Assembly: GCA_001598975.1 (NCBI GenBank)
Contig: BBXU01000814.1
Coordinates: 1-42,380 of the forward strand
Direction of reading: 5' to 3'
Source of the DNA: Parachlorella kessleri
Lineage: Eukaryota > Chlorophyta > Trebouxiophyceae > Chlorellales > Chlorellaceae
Length of the DNA: 42,380 nucleotides
The stretch's first letter is position 1. Each line of letters begins with the position of its first letter. The position numbers and the translations under genes were made by a program. The notes beneath the pieces were generated by a model. It was not told where the DNA came from. It saw only the letters and a list, made by a program, of their open reading frames with translations, and did not search any database. This document shows positions 35,201 to 42,380 of the stretch, one piece after another.

Positions 35201-36611
35201 TGCGGCCGCATGAAACTTGGGGGCAAACGCCTGCAGTGTCTGTAGCGCCTGTAGCTGAGCAGCGCTTGCACATGAGCCTGCATTGCATGCTGTGCTCTCC
35301 TCCCAAGGCAGGCGCAGGGCACGCTGAGACAGGGGCAAGTGTCGCAGCAGCAGTTCATGAAGGCACCAGGCGTGGATCAAGGTGGGCAGCAGTGTGGCTG
35401 GCACGGCGCCTGGGGGGTGCAGGCCGACTTGAGCACAGCAGGCGGCGCCCAAATGGGACCTGACAATGCCTGCAAATAGGGTTGCAGCACACAAATAGGT
35501 TTCCCTTCGTGCATAGTTGCGCAGGGAATGCAGCAAAGCTGCCTGCCAAGTTGGGCTACAATGTGGAAGCAGGTTTGCCAAGCGTGGCCAGCTACTGACA
35601 GCATCATGACACGGGAGCGACGAGCTCATGGCTGTACATCTGAGGTTACACTACGCACACACATGCCACCATGTCCGGCCACACCACTGAAAGATACATG
35701 GCGCATTTACCTGGAGGGATGTTGCCAGGCAAGCCAAGCGCGCCGGCAAGCTGTTGGAGAAGTCCAAAGTCGCTGCCACTGGCCTCACCCTGGCCCACGC
35801 TGCCTCCTGCTCCCCCATCCTCCGCCATAACAGTCCGCTGAAACTGCAACCCTATGAACCTGGCAGCAGCTCGCACAGCGGCGGCGCCCTGCCAGGCCCC
35901 ACTGCGCCACTGTGTGCGGAAGCCAAACGCATGGCCCTCCACAAACCGCAGCTCCCGCATGAAGCCACACTGGGGCCCAGCGAGGACAGTGTGAGCTATA
36001 TAGGCTTGCAAGAACCTTTGTGTGCTGATGGCTGGCGTGCGCTGTGGAGGGGTGCCGTGGCTGGTACCACTGCTGCCATTTGCACCAGTCCCTGACGGCA
36101 AGGAAGCAGCCTTGCTGCCCACAGCAGCTGCCATTTGCTTGCTAACTCCCCCCGGCAAGTCCGTCAGGAGCAGCAGGGAGGGGCGGGTGCTGGCCAGCCA
36201 GGATAGCCAGTCCTGGCACCACCAGGAATCAAAGCGCAGCGTGGTAATGCCCAGAGCCCCAGGCAACCACTCTTGCGCCAGCGCCCTGGCCAGCTGGGCA
36301 GCAGCATCTGGCAACGCAGCACGGCTGCTATCAAACCACACCACCCAAAAGCGGAGGGCGGCGGTGTTGGCCTTTGCCAAGGCATGGAAGAACTGCTCCA
36401 GTCGAGCGCGCAGCTGCAGGAACTGGCCGCCATGGTCCCAGTCCACGCGATTGCTGGCAGAGATCAACTCCAGCAATAGGCAGTCCCCATCAACAACGAA
36501 GGTGTCTGTGGCCCCCAGGTCATCTAGCAAGTTGCTGTAAAATGGTCGGCATGAGATGAAGAACTGCTCCACTGCCAGCTGTGCAGCTTGGGTGGCAGCG
36601 CATTGCTCCAT
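23282..36611 (-). CDS. DDX60: DDX60-like Ski2-family DExH-box RNA helicase
   Basis: Superfamily 2 RNA helicase; animal DDX60 is a cytoplasmic factor tied to antiviral RNA responses. Exons, 5' to 3': 36611-35711, 35409-34588, 34353-34239, 33936-33778, 33578-33482, ~33134-33055, 32820-32011, 31760-31584, 31206-31148, 30909-30792, 30446-30326, 29982-29423, 29069-28950, 28744-28451, 28193-28068, 27714-27504, 27101-26911, 26527-26333, 25990-25651, 25471-25375, 24901-24757, 24563-24374, 24072-23846, 23554-23282 (TAG). About 2,140 residues, longer than human DDX60 (~1,710) because of Ser/Gly/Ala-rich inserts in exons 7 and 12. The N-terminus has the DDX60 segment [16 protein letters not shown]; exon 7 ends [16 protein letters not shown]; then Walker A APTSSGKT (~1009), DEVH (~1111), SATI (~1149), motif [13 protein letters not shown] and motif [12 protein letters not shown] (~1688). 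The last exon has [12 protein letters not shown], the DDX60 C-terminal signature. All introns I could place are GT-AG. ATG 36611 sits at the usual distance from VDGD. Exon 6 is uncertain by one base of phase. Confidence 0.95.
25191..25222 (+). repeat. 16-bp perfect tandem duplication in a helicase intron
   Basis: GCATCTACGGTAGTAC is repeated exactly twice with no spacer, inside the intron between helicase exons 20 and 21. Confidence 0.9.
26333..26527 (-). other. Helicase motifs V and VI of the DDX60-like protein
   Basis: Exon 18 encodes [16 protein letters not shown] and [18 protein letters not shown]. Both the Gly-Ile-Asn-Met-Pro and the Gln-x2-Gly-Arg-Ala-Gly-Arg boxes are complete; the phrase [12 protein letters not shown] is typical of Ski2-like helicases. 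Confidence 0.95.
27141..27200 (+). repeat. Tetranucleotide repeats in a helicase intron
   Basis: A (CAGG)n run and a (CCAG)n run of about four to five units each stand close together within the intron between exons 16 and 17. Simple sequence only. Confidence 0.8.
30326..30909 (-). other. Helicase motifs II and III of the DDX60-like protein
   Basis: Exon 10 ends IRYVILDE and exon 11 begins [13 protein letters not shown], so the DEVH box is divided by a phase-0 intron between E and V. Exon 11 ends [12 protein letters not shown], matching motif III of DDX60. Confidence 0.93.
31398..31438 (+). repeat. Short dispersed intronic repeat, copy 1
   Basis: GCATGGCCGGGTGGAGGTAC and the following CGCTGTTGGACTAGGCT resemble 32946-32986 at most positions. 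Both copies are in introns or flanks of the helicase gene in the same orientation. Confidence 0.55.
31584..31760 (-). other. Helicase motif I exon of the DDX60-like protein
   Basis: Exon 8 encodes [14 protein letters not shown] then APTSSGKT (bases 31718-31695, Walker A) and [15 protein letters not shown] (motif Ia). The Lys and Thr that bind nucleotide phosphates are present, so ATP binding should be intact. Confidence 0.95.
32946..32986 (+). repeat. Short dispersed intronic repeat, copy 2
   Basis: GCATGGTCAGGTGGCGGTAC followed by GCTGTCAGACTAGCC, the partner of 31398-31438. It lies in the intron upstream of helicase exon 7. Confidence 0.55.
33213..33289 (+). repeat. Imperfect 41-bp tandem duplication in a helicase intron
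   Basis: GCCCTACATGTAATTAC followed by an AATTCAACACGGCCGCT-like block occurs twice (33213-33248 and 33254-33289). It lies between helicase exons 5 and 6, in the region where exon phase is not resolved. Confidence 0.85.
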
Positions 36612-36822
36612 GCCTGCATGATGTTCACGGGTTTTGCTCACGCATGCTAGTCATGCTGACGACCAGGGAGACAAACTGTAATTTAATAGGAGATTGATGC
36701 AGCCTTGCCCTCGCTCTACCGCTCACCTGCTTCGATCATGCCTTCCACCTAGAGTACCCTAGGCTGCATTGGATCCAACCTATCCGGGCAAAAACTGCCT
36801 TGGATTGCAGTGTAGGATCGCG
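36612..36822. promoter_or_regulatory. Putative bidirectional promoter region
   Basis: About 210 bp separate the helicase ATG (minus, 36611) from a plausible plus-strand ATG at 36823. An AT-rich patch (TGTAATTTAATAG) lies at about 36676-36690. No firm TATA box or known motif is seen; the role is inferred only from the divergent layout. Confidence 0.35.
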
Positions 36823-38825
36823 ATGGCAGCAAGTCGGCGGCCTACCCGCTCTCCATCCCTACACCTCGACCCATCCCAGAACTCAGCAACACGGCCAACA
36901 CAGCTGCTTGGAGGAAAGGGGGAACTGGTACGACACACTGTGAACTGCTGCGGTCCAAGGACTGGCTTCGCTGAAGCTTATTTCATACATCAGGTCGGCC
37001 CGCAGAGACAGCGCTTGCATGCTTGCCAGACCTTCAGACATCACTTGCCAAGCACATCCATGCACAATTGCACGCAGATGGACAACGCCAGACGTAGCTT
37101 GTCAATGATAGCAGCGTGTTTGATCCACAGCTCGAACAGAAAGCCCCTCCCTTGTTCCCAGCGCGTTATTTGAAGGACTTGACTCATCGCCTAAAACTTA
37201 CCTCAAACGTTTTCTTGAAAGCCTTGTTGAAAGCGCATAACAGGAGCGGACAAGCCAGCTACCTACAACCAGGCACAGCTGCTTTGCCTCTCTGGTCACA
37301 TTGGTGCCACTCGAACCGAATATATTCGCGTACCACAGCCGAGAAGTAGGTATTATGATACCGGGCGTTGCAGTTAATGAAAATGCCCGTTGTGTGATCT
37401 CATGTTCAGTGATCATGCTAACACAAACCTTTCTACTGCCAGAGTCCAGTCCCCTGCGATCAGGTGGTAAGATCTGACACCCTGCGACCCCTCGTCAGGT
37501 CAGTTGCAGGTTGCCTAGCCCACCAGGACGCCAAGGCACTGCCAGCGGGTCTTATGGATCCAGAAGTGAGGTGCGGAGGGCTGCATGCTAACGCGTCTGG
37601 GTTATCCAAGTGATGCGTTGCCGCACTTACAAGAAGTGCAAAAAGGAGGGTACAAGCGTGCGAGCATGTGACTATCGCTAGGCCACTGGGAGGCCTTCCG
37701 GCAGTTATGATCATTATTAAGTCCTGCCGAGCAGCTTGGAAGCACAGACCTGCTGCAGGGGAACTCCCAACTGGCTTGCCTGGCTGTTTTGCAGGAAATT
37801 AGCACAACTGTACCCTGATGACCGTTTAGCGCAGGCACGGCCGCATGCTTGTCGGAACATGTGTGTAGGACTCACCGTGCAGCCAGAGCAGGAGCCAGGC
37901 AAGTGCGGAATAGTTGGCTATCCAACCGATGCAGTAAAAACGCTTTGAGGTACTTGGATGATGCCAAGGCTGCTCCTGGGTATGAACCAAGCCTAAGTTG
38001 CTTTGCGCTCGATTTTGCACCCTTGTCCCTGTTGCAGTTTGCATTTGTCAGCAACCCTATAGTTGCACTAGGTTGCAGCATTTTGTCATACCTTGAAAGA
38101 TGCTGAAGTGACCATTTGCTGCCCTGGTTGGCAGGTTCTTGTAGAGGCGGAATGTACAATTCTGGAGGGCAAGCTCCACCACAGTCAGCAGCCAGGTGAT
38201 GGCAGCTATAGAGGTATTGTGCGTGTGTGGCCCACTTCCATGGCAGTCCAAAGAAAATGGCTTTCTTTTTTCAATAGTTAAGTAATTCGTATTGCTTGCA
38301 ACAAATCTTGTTGGACACTTGGCTAGCCTCTCCAGGCCATTTTCTGGTTTAATTTGAGGGGTCATGCGATACTGGCAAGCATGAGCCCAGTATGTGTTTA
38401 TAACATGTAGGTCCTTTTGCAGCGCTGGGTCTGATGACAGTGGGGCAACATCTTCCTTCGTGACTGCTCACTCATCCCTGCCTTCACCAACGTGTCACCA
38501 CGGCGAGGAGCAGCATTGCCCAAGCTCTGGGAATGCCACAACACAGCCCTGCTGGGATGGTGTTGGTAGCCTGGCTACTCGGCAGATCAGCCATCTGCAA
38601 GAGCGCTTGGAACAACTGGCGAAGCAGCTGCGAGCTCACAATGGAAAGTGCATGCGCCCGGAGACAGAGGCTCAGCGCGAGGAGCATAAGCAGCTGGCCA
38701 GCCTGTGGCAGCAGAAGAACGCTGCTTGGGCAAGAGTGTCACGTCTAAGGACTGAAGTTGCAGAGCTGGAGGCCTATGTTGCCCACTTGGAGGCAGACTC
38801 CGCCATCATGTCAAGGTATGCATAG
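36823..38825 (+). CDS. Possible multi-exon gene of unknown function ending in a coiled coil
   Basis: Weakly supported. A start at 36823 opens MAASRRPTRSPSLHL to a possible donor at 36928. A candidate exon 37795-37858 encodes KLAQLYPDDRLAQARPHAC. Another at 38135 encodes VLVEAECTILEGKLHHSQQP; ended at 38226 it joins in phase to the last exon, 38423-38825. That last exon is best supported: it encodes HLQERLEQLAKQLRAHNGKC and SRLRTEVAELEAYVAHLEAD, an amphipathic coiled coil, and ends MSRYA-TAG (a donor-like GTATGC lies at 38816). The exons between 36928 and 37794 could not be settled, as all three frames stay open for long stretches. No family is recognised. Confidence 0.3.
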
Positions 38826-38849
38826 GAGGTTGCACTCCAGGTTAAGCAG

Positions 38850-38875
38850 GCTCTCTCTCACAAGAAAGAGAGAGC
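38850..38875. other. Short hairpin with a 9-bp stem
   Basis: GCTCTCTCT (38850-38858) pairs perfectly with AGAGAGAGC (38867-38875) around an 8-base loop, 25 bases after the coiled-coil stop codon. It could form in the 3' UTR; it does not match the histone mRNA stem-loop. Confidence 0.6.
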
Positions 38876-39286
38876 ATGACACTTGATATTGCAAACTTGT
38901 CAGATGCGTCATCGTGGTGCGACAAATTTGGCAGTCGGCTGGAGATAAGCAGCCGGCGCAAGTCCAGTCATGTCATATATAAACAAATACGCCTAGGGCT
39001 CTAGGGCACAACCGCAGCCGTGCCTTGAGTGGTGCCCTGGGAAAACCAGAGGACACCAGCCAGGGGCGCGGGTTAAGGAGACGCCCTCAGTTGCACGTCA
39101 CGGACCGCAGTGCATGATGTGGCCTCGTTCGCTACCGGGTCCAGTCATGTCACACTTGACATCCCAGGTGTTCAAAAGTGGGCAAGCAGCCACCTTGCTG
39201 CCTAGCACAATATGTTGACGGTGACCATTAATGTGTACTGGAAGGTCATAACTAAGGAATAGTGTGGGTCACATGCTACATATGCT

Positions 39287-39377
39287 TCTCAGGCAAGACT
39301 CAGGCACATTCTGCATCCAGCCCTGTCAGTCCAGCTCAACTCACTCCCTGTTCGCACTACCTGCCACCCATGCTAAT
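39287..39377 (+). repeat. Dispersed repeat, copy B
   Basis: Contains TCAGGCAAGACTCAGGC, CCAGCTCAACTCACTCCCTG and TACCTGCCACCC, matching 23141-23237 block by block. The two copies lie on either side of the helicase gene in the same orientation. Confidence 0.65.
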
Positions 39378-39962
39378 ATGTTTGCCAAACATATGCATAA
39401 CTTGTGCCTACGCATTAGCTACAACCGTATGATTCCCACACTTAGTAGTAAAAGCGATCAACCCTCCCATGCGCACGAATCTTTGCGTTCCAACCTTGTT
39501 TCAACACCCCGGCCAACGCCATGATCCACCATTGTAACACGGGGAAAGGGGTTCGTAAGCAAAAAGTAAGACTACTCAAGCCCAACAGAGGACCACCACC
39601 TGATCATGCTGCCTTGAGTCCCAAACAAGTGGGACCAGCAAAGAGGCAGATGTTGATGCCCACAAACCACAACCCTTGCAAATACCATTTTTCGTGGCAA
39701 GCACCACCCGGTCCGGAAAGGGGAATCAACAAAAAGCACAGGCCGAGATCCATCCCACCAGGGCTCTCTACGTGTCCCTCACAGCGCAAGCACTTGGCCA
39801 CCTGAACCGAACCGTGAGGCCCCTCGGCAGCGTCCATCATGTCCTAATGCTATCATATGGCACCACCCAAGTCTAGCTGTTCCTCATGAACCTGGGGTAG
39901 CAATAAATGGCAAGCCGCTCCCGCCGCCCCACCCCGTCTGGCAGTGTGGCCCACAAGATGCA

Positions 39963-42216
39963 CTAAGCTAACCGCGACTCAGGCATACACCCCAAGTGCC
40001 CAAGGAACCGCAGCGACCGGCGCCGCCAGTGGACCACAACACTATCAAAGGGCTTGTCCTCCTGCCCACACCGCCTAAACAACTGCTCATCACTGATGTG
40101 GTCCCTCCATCTCAACCCTAGCATCCGGCGCATGCAGCCCTTGACAAAGACATCCAGGCGGTGTTGCTGAGCACAGGTCAGCGCCAGTGACTCACAGCCA
40201 TACAGCACTACCGACAACACTAGCACCTTGAAACACAGTCAGCCTGGTGTGCAGCTTGATACCCCAATGTCTAAAAAAGGGTCCCCACAACCTCCAAAAC
40301 ACAGCCGCACCAAGCGAAGGCCGATAGCCTAGCTCAGTGTTCGCGTAAATGTTGTGTGTGAAGTGGCTGCCGAGGTACTTGAACTTCTCAACCCAACGAA
40401 GCACGCTGCCGCTCACCCAGATGTCTGGCCGCCACCTGGACTGTCTGCTGGCGCCTGCTTGTGGCTGGCCTGTGGGGAGGGGAGCAGCGAGGGGTGGGTC
40501 GAGGCAGCCACAGTGTCAGCCCGCCTCACAGGTGTCGCAGATTAGCATGTTGCGCTCTGGTTGGAGGGCCCCGCAGCCCTCGCAAGCTGTAGCTGCTGCA
40601 CCGCCCACCAGCATGAGCTCCGTCTTGCTCTGGCTGATGGTGAGGCCCTTGCGCTGGCAGGCGGCCTCCAGTGCTGTGAGGAACTGCTGCAGCCCCTCTG
40701 TTGTGCTGGCCAGCACCACAATGTCGTCAGCCAGCATGAGGAGGGGCACGCGCAGTGGGCTGCCATCCCGGGCTGCCTTGGCTGCCGCTGGGCCGGTGAG
40801 GGCGCCGTTGCCTGGGGACCCGTACTGCATGGTCACCCCGCTGTCCGGGCACGCTGCCAGCGCCTCCCTGACCACCCAGTCCATGAACAAGTTGAACAGG
40901 AAGGGGGCTAGGGGGCAGCCCTGCTGCACACCAAACTCCATACGGAAGGGCTGGCTGAAGCTGCTGCGCACTCGCATGCGGCAAGTGGTATCCTGGTGCA
41001 GGTCTGCCAGCACACGTACCAGATCTGCAGGAAGGCCACTTTCCAGCAGCACCACCCAGAGGGCAGCACGGTTGACGCTGTCGAAGGCCTTGAGCAAGTC
41101 CACAAAGGCCAGGTACAGACGCCGTTGCTTAGACACTGCCGCCTCTGACATGCGCCTGAGGCAGAAGATCTGGTCGCTACAGCTGCGCTGTGGCCTGAAG
41201 CCGCACTGGTCCTCCAGCAGGCGCTATTCCCGAAGGGCCCGCAGCTGCTTGCTGAGTGTGAGGGCCATGACCTTGCGCAACATGCTGATTATCTGGATGC
41301 AGCGGTAGTTGCCAGGGTTGGAGGGGTCGCCTTTCTTGAAGAATGGCAGCCCCTCCGCCTGCTTTGCCACTGCTGGCGCCCCATGCTGCATTGCCAGCAG
41401 CACAATGCCGTGCAGCTGTGAGCGGAAGGCGGGGCTGTGCTCCCAAGCGGCCTGCAGCTGCTCGGCCCACAACCCTTCTGGGTCGGCTGCTCGCCAGTGT
41501 TTAAGCCCCTTGACAGCTTCCCCCACCTTCGCCTCTGTGGGTGGCTGCCAGGCGAAGGAGCCCGGCTGGGCCGCCCAGGGCTGCGCGGCTGCTGACTGCA
41601 GTACCTCTGAAGCAACAGGCTGGCCGCATTGCAGCACCTCCTTGAAGTGCTCTGCAAACCCCGCTGCGCGCTGACTGCATGTGTGGAGCGCCTCGCCATT
41701 GGGGCCCTTCAGTGTGGGCGGGCACTGGGAGGGGCCAGCAGGGCCAAGCGACTTCATCGTGGCGTAGAAGGCGTGGAGGTTGCCCGTATTGTAGTCCTCC
41801 TCCATCTGGGCTGCCACGCCCTCTGCATTGGCCTGCTTGTCACGACGAGCCTGGCGTGTGATGGCATGGCGCAGGCGCTTGAGCTGCTGCTTGGCTGAGC
41901 TGCGGGCTGCGCTGCCACTCTCCCGCCTGGCCTGCACCAGCACTGAGCGCCGCTGCTGTACTAAGGCCAGCATCTGTTTGGAGACCCAGGGCTGCCGGGG
42001 TTGTAGTTGCTGCTCCCCAGGTGCCACATCCAGGGTTGCGGTTTGCAGGACTGTGGTGAGCGCCTCCCAGGCTGAGGCTACGGGGGTGAGGCTGGGGCCG
42101 GGGGATGCGAGGGGTGGAAACTGGAAGTGGGAGAGGGGGCTGGGGCGGCTGACTCGTGGTGGGTGGGTGCGGTGGCGGCGGTGGTTACAGGGGTGCCCAC
42201 AACAGACAGACAACAA
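39963..42216 (-). pseudogene. Reverse transcriptase pseudogene of the LINE element
   Basis: One frame runs 42216 to about 40230 with two in-frame stops: TAG at 41226-41224 (between LRALRE and RLLEDQCGFRPQ) and TGA at 40518-40516 inside the PHD-like motif. A frameshift near 40230 moves the frame from HTRLTVFQ to VLVLSVVLYGCESLALT. A third TAG at 39965-39963 follows MPESRLA, after which LWATLPDGVGRRERL remains open, so this stop may also be premature. RT boxes are visible: AFVDLLKAFDSVNR (motif A), GVQQGCPLAPFLFN (motif B) and MLADDIVVLAS (motif C, Leu in place of the common Tyr). The element should not make a full protein. Confidence 0.9.
40440..40598 (-). other. Broken PHD-like finger in the LINE
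   Basis: Reading frame gives CEGCGALQPERNMLICDTC, then EAG, stop, HCGCLDPPLAAPLP. Spacing C-x2-C-x11-C-x2-C-x4-H-x2-C equals the first three-quarters of a C4HC3 PHD finger, and LDPPL is a PHD hallmark. The stop sits where PHD fingers usually have an aromatic residue. The final C-x2-C pair is absent. Confidence 0.78.
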
Positions 42217-42362
42217 GTGTAACCAAGGGGTGGGTGGGGTTCACGCTCGCTCGCTCGCCGCAGGGGCAGGAGGGAAGAGACAGGCCCCCCGGGCCCCAAA
42301 GTGGAGCCCCCGGCCCCAAAAATTTTTTTCTCCCCCGCCGGGCTCGCTACGCTCAACCTACC
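42217..42362. other. Low-complexity sequence at the right edge
   Basis: G/C homopolymer stretches, a (GCTC)n run near 42246 and a near-duplicate GGGCCCCAAAG/CGGCCCCAAAA pair. No endonuclease homology can be seen in any frame. Confidence 0.6.
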
Positions 42363-42380
42363 GTGTGTGTGTGTGTGTGT
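42363..42380 (+). repeat. GT dinucleotide microsatellite at the window end
   Basis: Nine uninterrupted GT units run to the last base; the true length extends beyond the window. Confidence 0.95.

Larger units (their letters stand above)
38826..39880. other. Gene-poor stretch between the coiled-coil gene and the retroelement
   Basis: No coding sequence is convincing. It holds a small hairpin (38850-38875), two copies of GTCCAGTCATGTCA (about 38961 and 39139), and the second copy of the dispersed repeat. The part beyond about 39,500 may be the 3' untranslated region of the minus-strand retroelement. Confidence 0.5.
39880..42216 (-). mobile_element. Decayed non-LTR (LINE-type) retrotransposon
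   Basis: Minus-strand remnant with, in order, a pre-RT region, reverse transcriptase, a PHD-like cysteine motif, and the C-terminal KYLGSHFTHN and LYGCESLALT segments common in this group. No apurinic endonuclease domain is found upstream; the sequence right of 42216 is low-complexity, so the copy is 5' truncated or interrupted. No terminal repeats or target-site duplications could be identified. Confidence 0.9.

Noticed and set aside
37116..37349. Frame with PARYLKDLTHRLKLTSNVFL as a possible exon
   Set aside because: An in-frame stop lies just upstream, no acceptor joins it to neighbours in phase, and no family match is recognised.
39001..39100. Possible tRNA or small RNA in a GC-rich stretch
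   Set aside because: No cloverleaf could be drawn and no A/B box pair was seen; a covariance search would be needed.
40349..41308. A 319-codon plus-strand open frame across the retroelement
   Set aside because: It overlaps the reverse transcriptase on the other strand, which has clear RT motifs; the plus frame is an antisense shadow without recognisable domains.

Overview
The window looks like nuclear DNA from a chlorophycean (volvocalean-type) green alga. It is GC-rich, has many CAG-derived Gln/Ala runs, and its genes are broken into dozens of short exons with introns that typically end in a CTGCCTGCAG-like acceptor. The best protein matches are eukaryotic families. I cannot fix the species; a Chlamydomonas/Haematococcus-like alga fits.

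Layout. (1) 1-18114, plus strand: the C-terminal ~2,490 codons of an RME-8/GRV2 (DNAJC13-type) endosomal J-domain protein. I could place 40 exons whose phases all agree; the N-terminus lies off the left edge. (2) About 18.9-22.3 kb, plus strand: a Gln/Ala/Pro-rich protein with one PARP-type zinc finger near its N-terminus and a basic coiled-coil C-terminus; the start is unresolved. (3) 22.3-23.3 kb: no gene; it holds a 44-bp tandem repeat and a dispersed repeat. (4) 36611-23282, minus strand: a full-length DDX60-like Ski2-family DExH RNA helicase of about 2,140 residues in about 24 exons, with all main helicase motifs and the DDX60 N- and C-terminal regions. (5) About 36.8-38.8 kb, plus strand and divergent from the helicase: a weakly supported gene ending in a coiled-coil exon. 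(6) 38.8-39.9 kb: no gene; it holds a second copy of the dispersed repeat. (7) About 39.88-42.2 kb, minus strand: a decayed non-LTR (LINE-type) retrotransposon with a reverse transcriptase and a broken PHD-like finger. The right edge is low-complexity sequence ending in a GT microsatellite.

The genes do not form an obvious pathway. RME-8 works in endosomal clathrin/retromer sorting. DDX60 relatives act on RNA and in animals are linked to antiviral responses. The zinc-finger protein is of unknown role. The most unusual signals are the many GC-AG introns in the two plus-strand genes (6 of 46) against none among the helicase introns I could place, the zinc-finger/Gln-rich architecture, the algal DDX60 homologue, and the LINE whose PHD-like finger is interrupted by a nonsense codon. 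I found no operon-like or clearly new multi-gene system.
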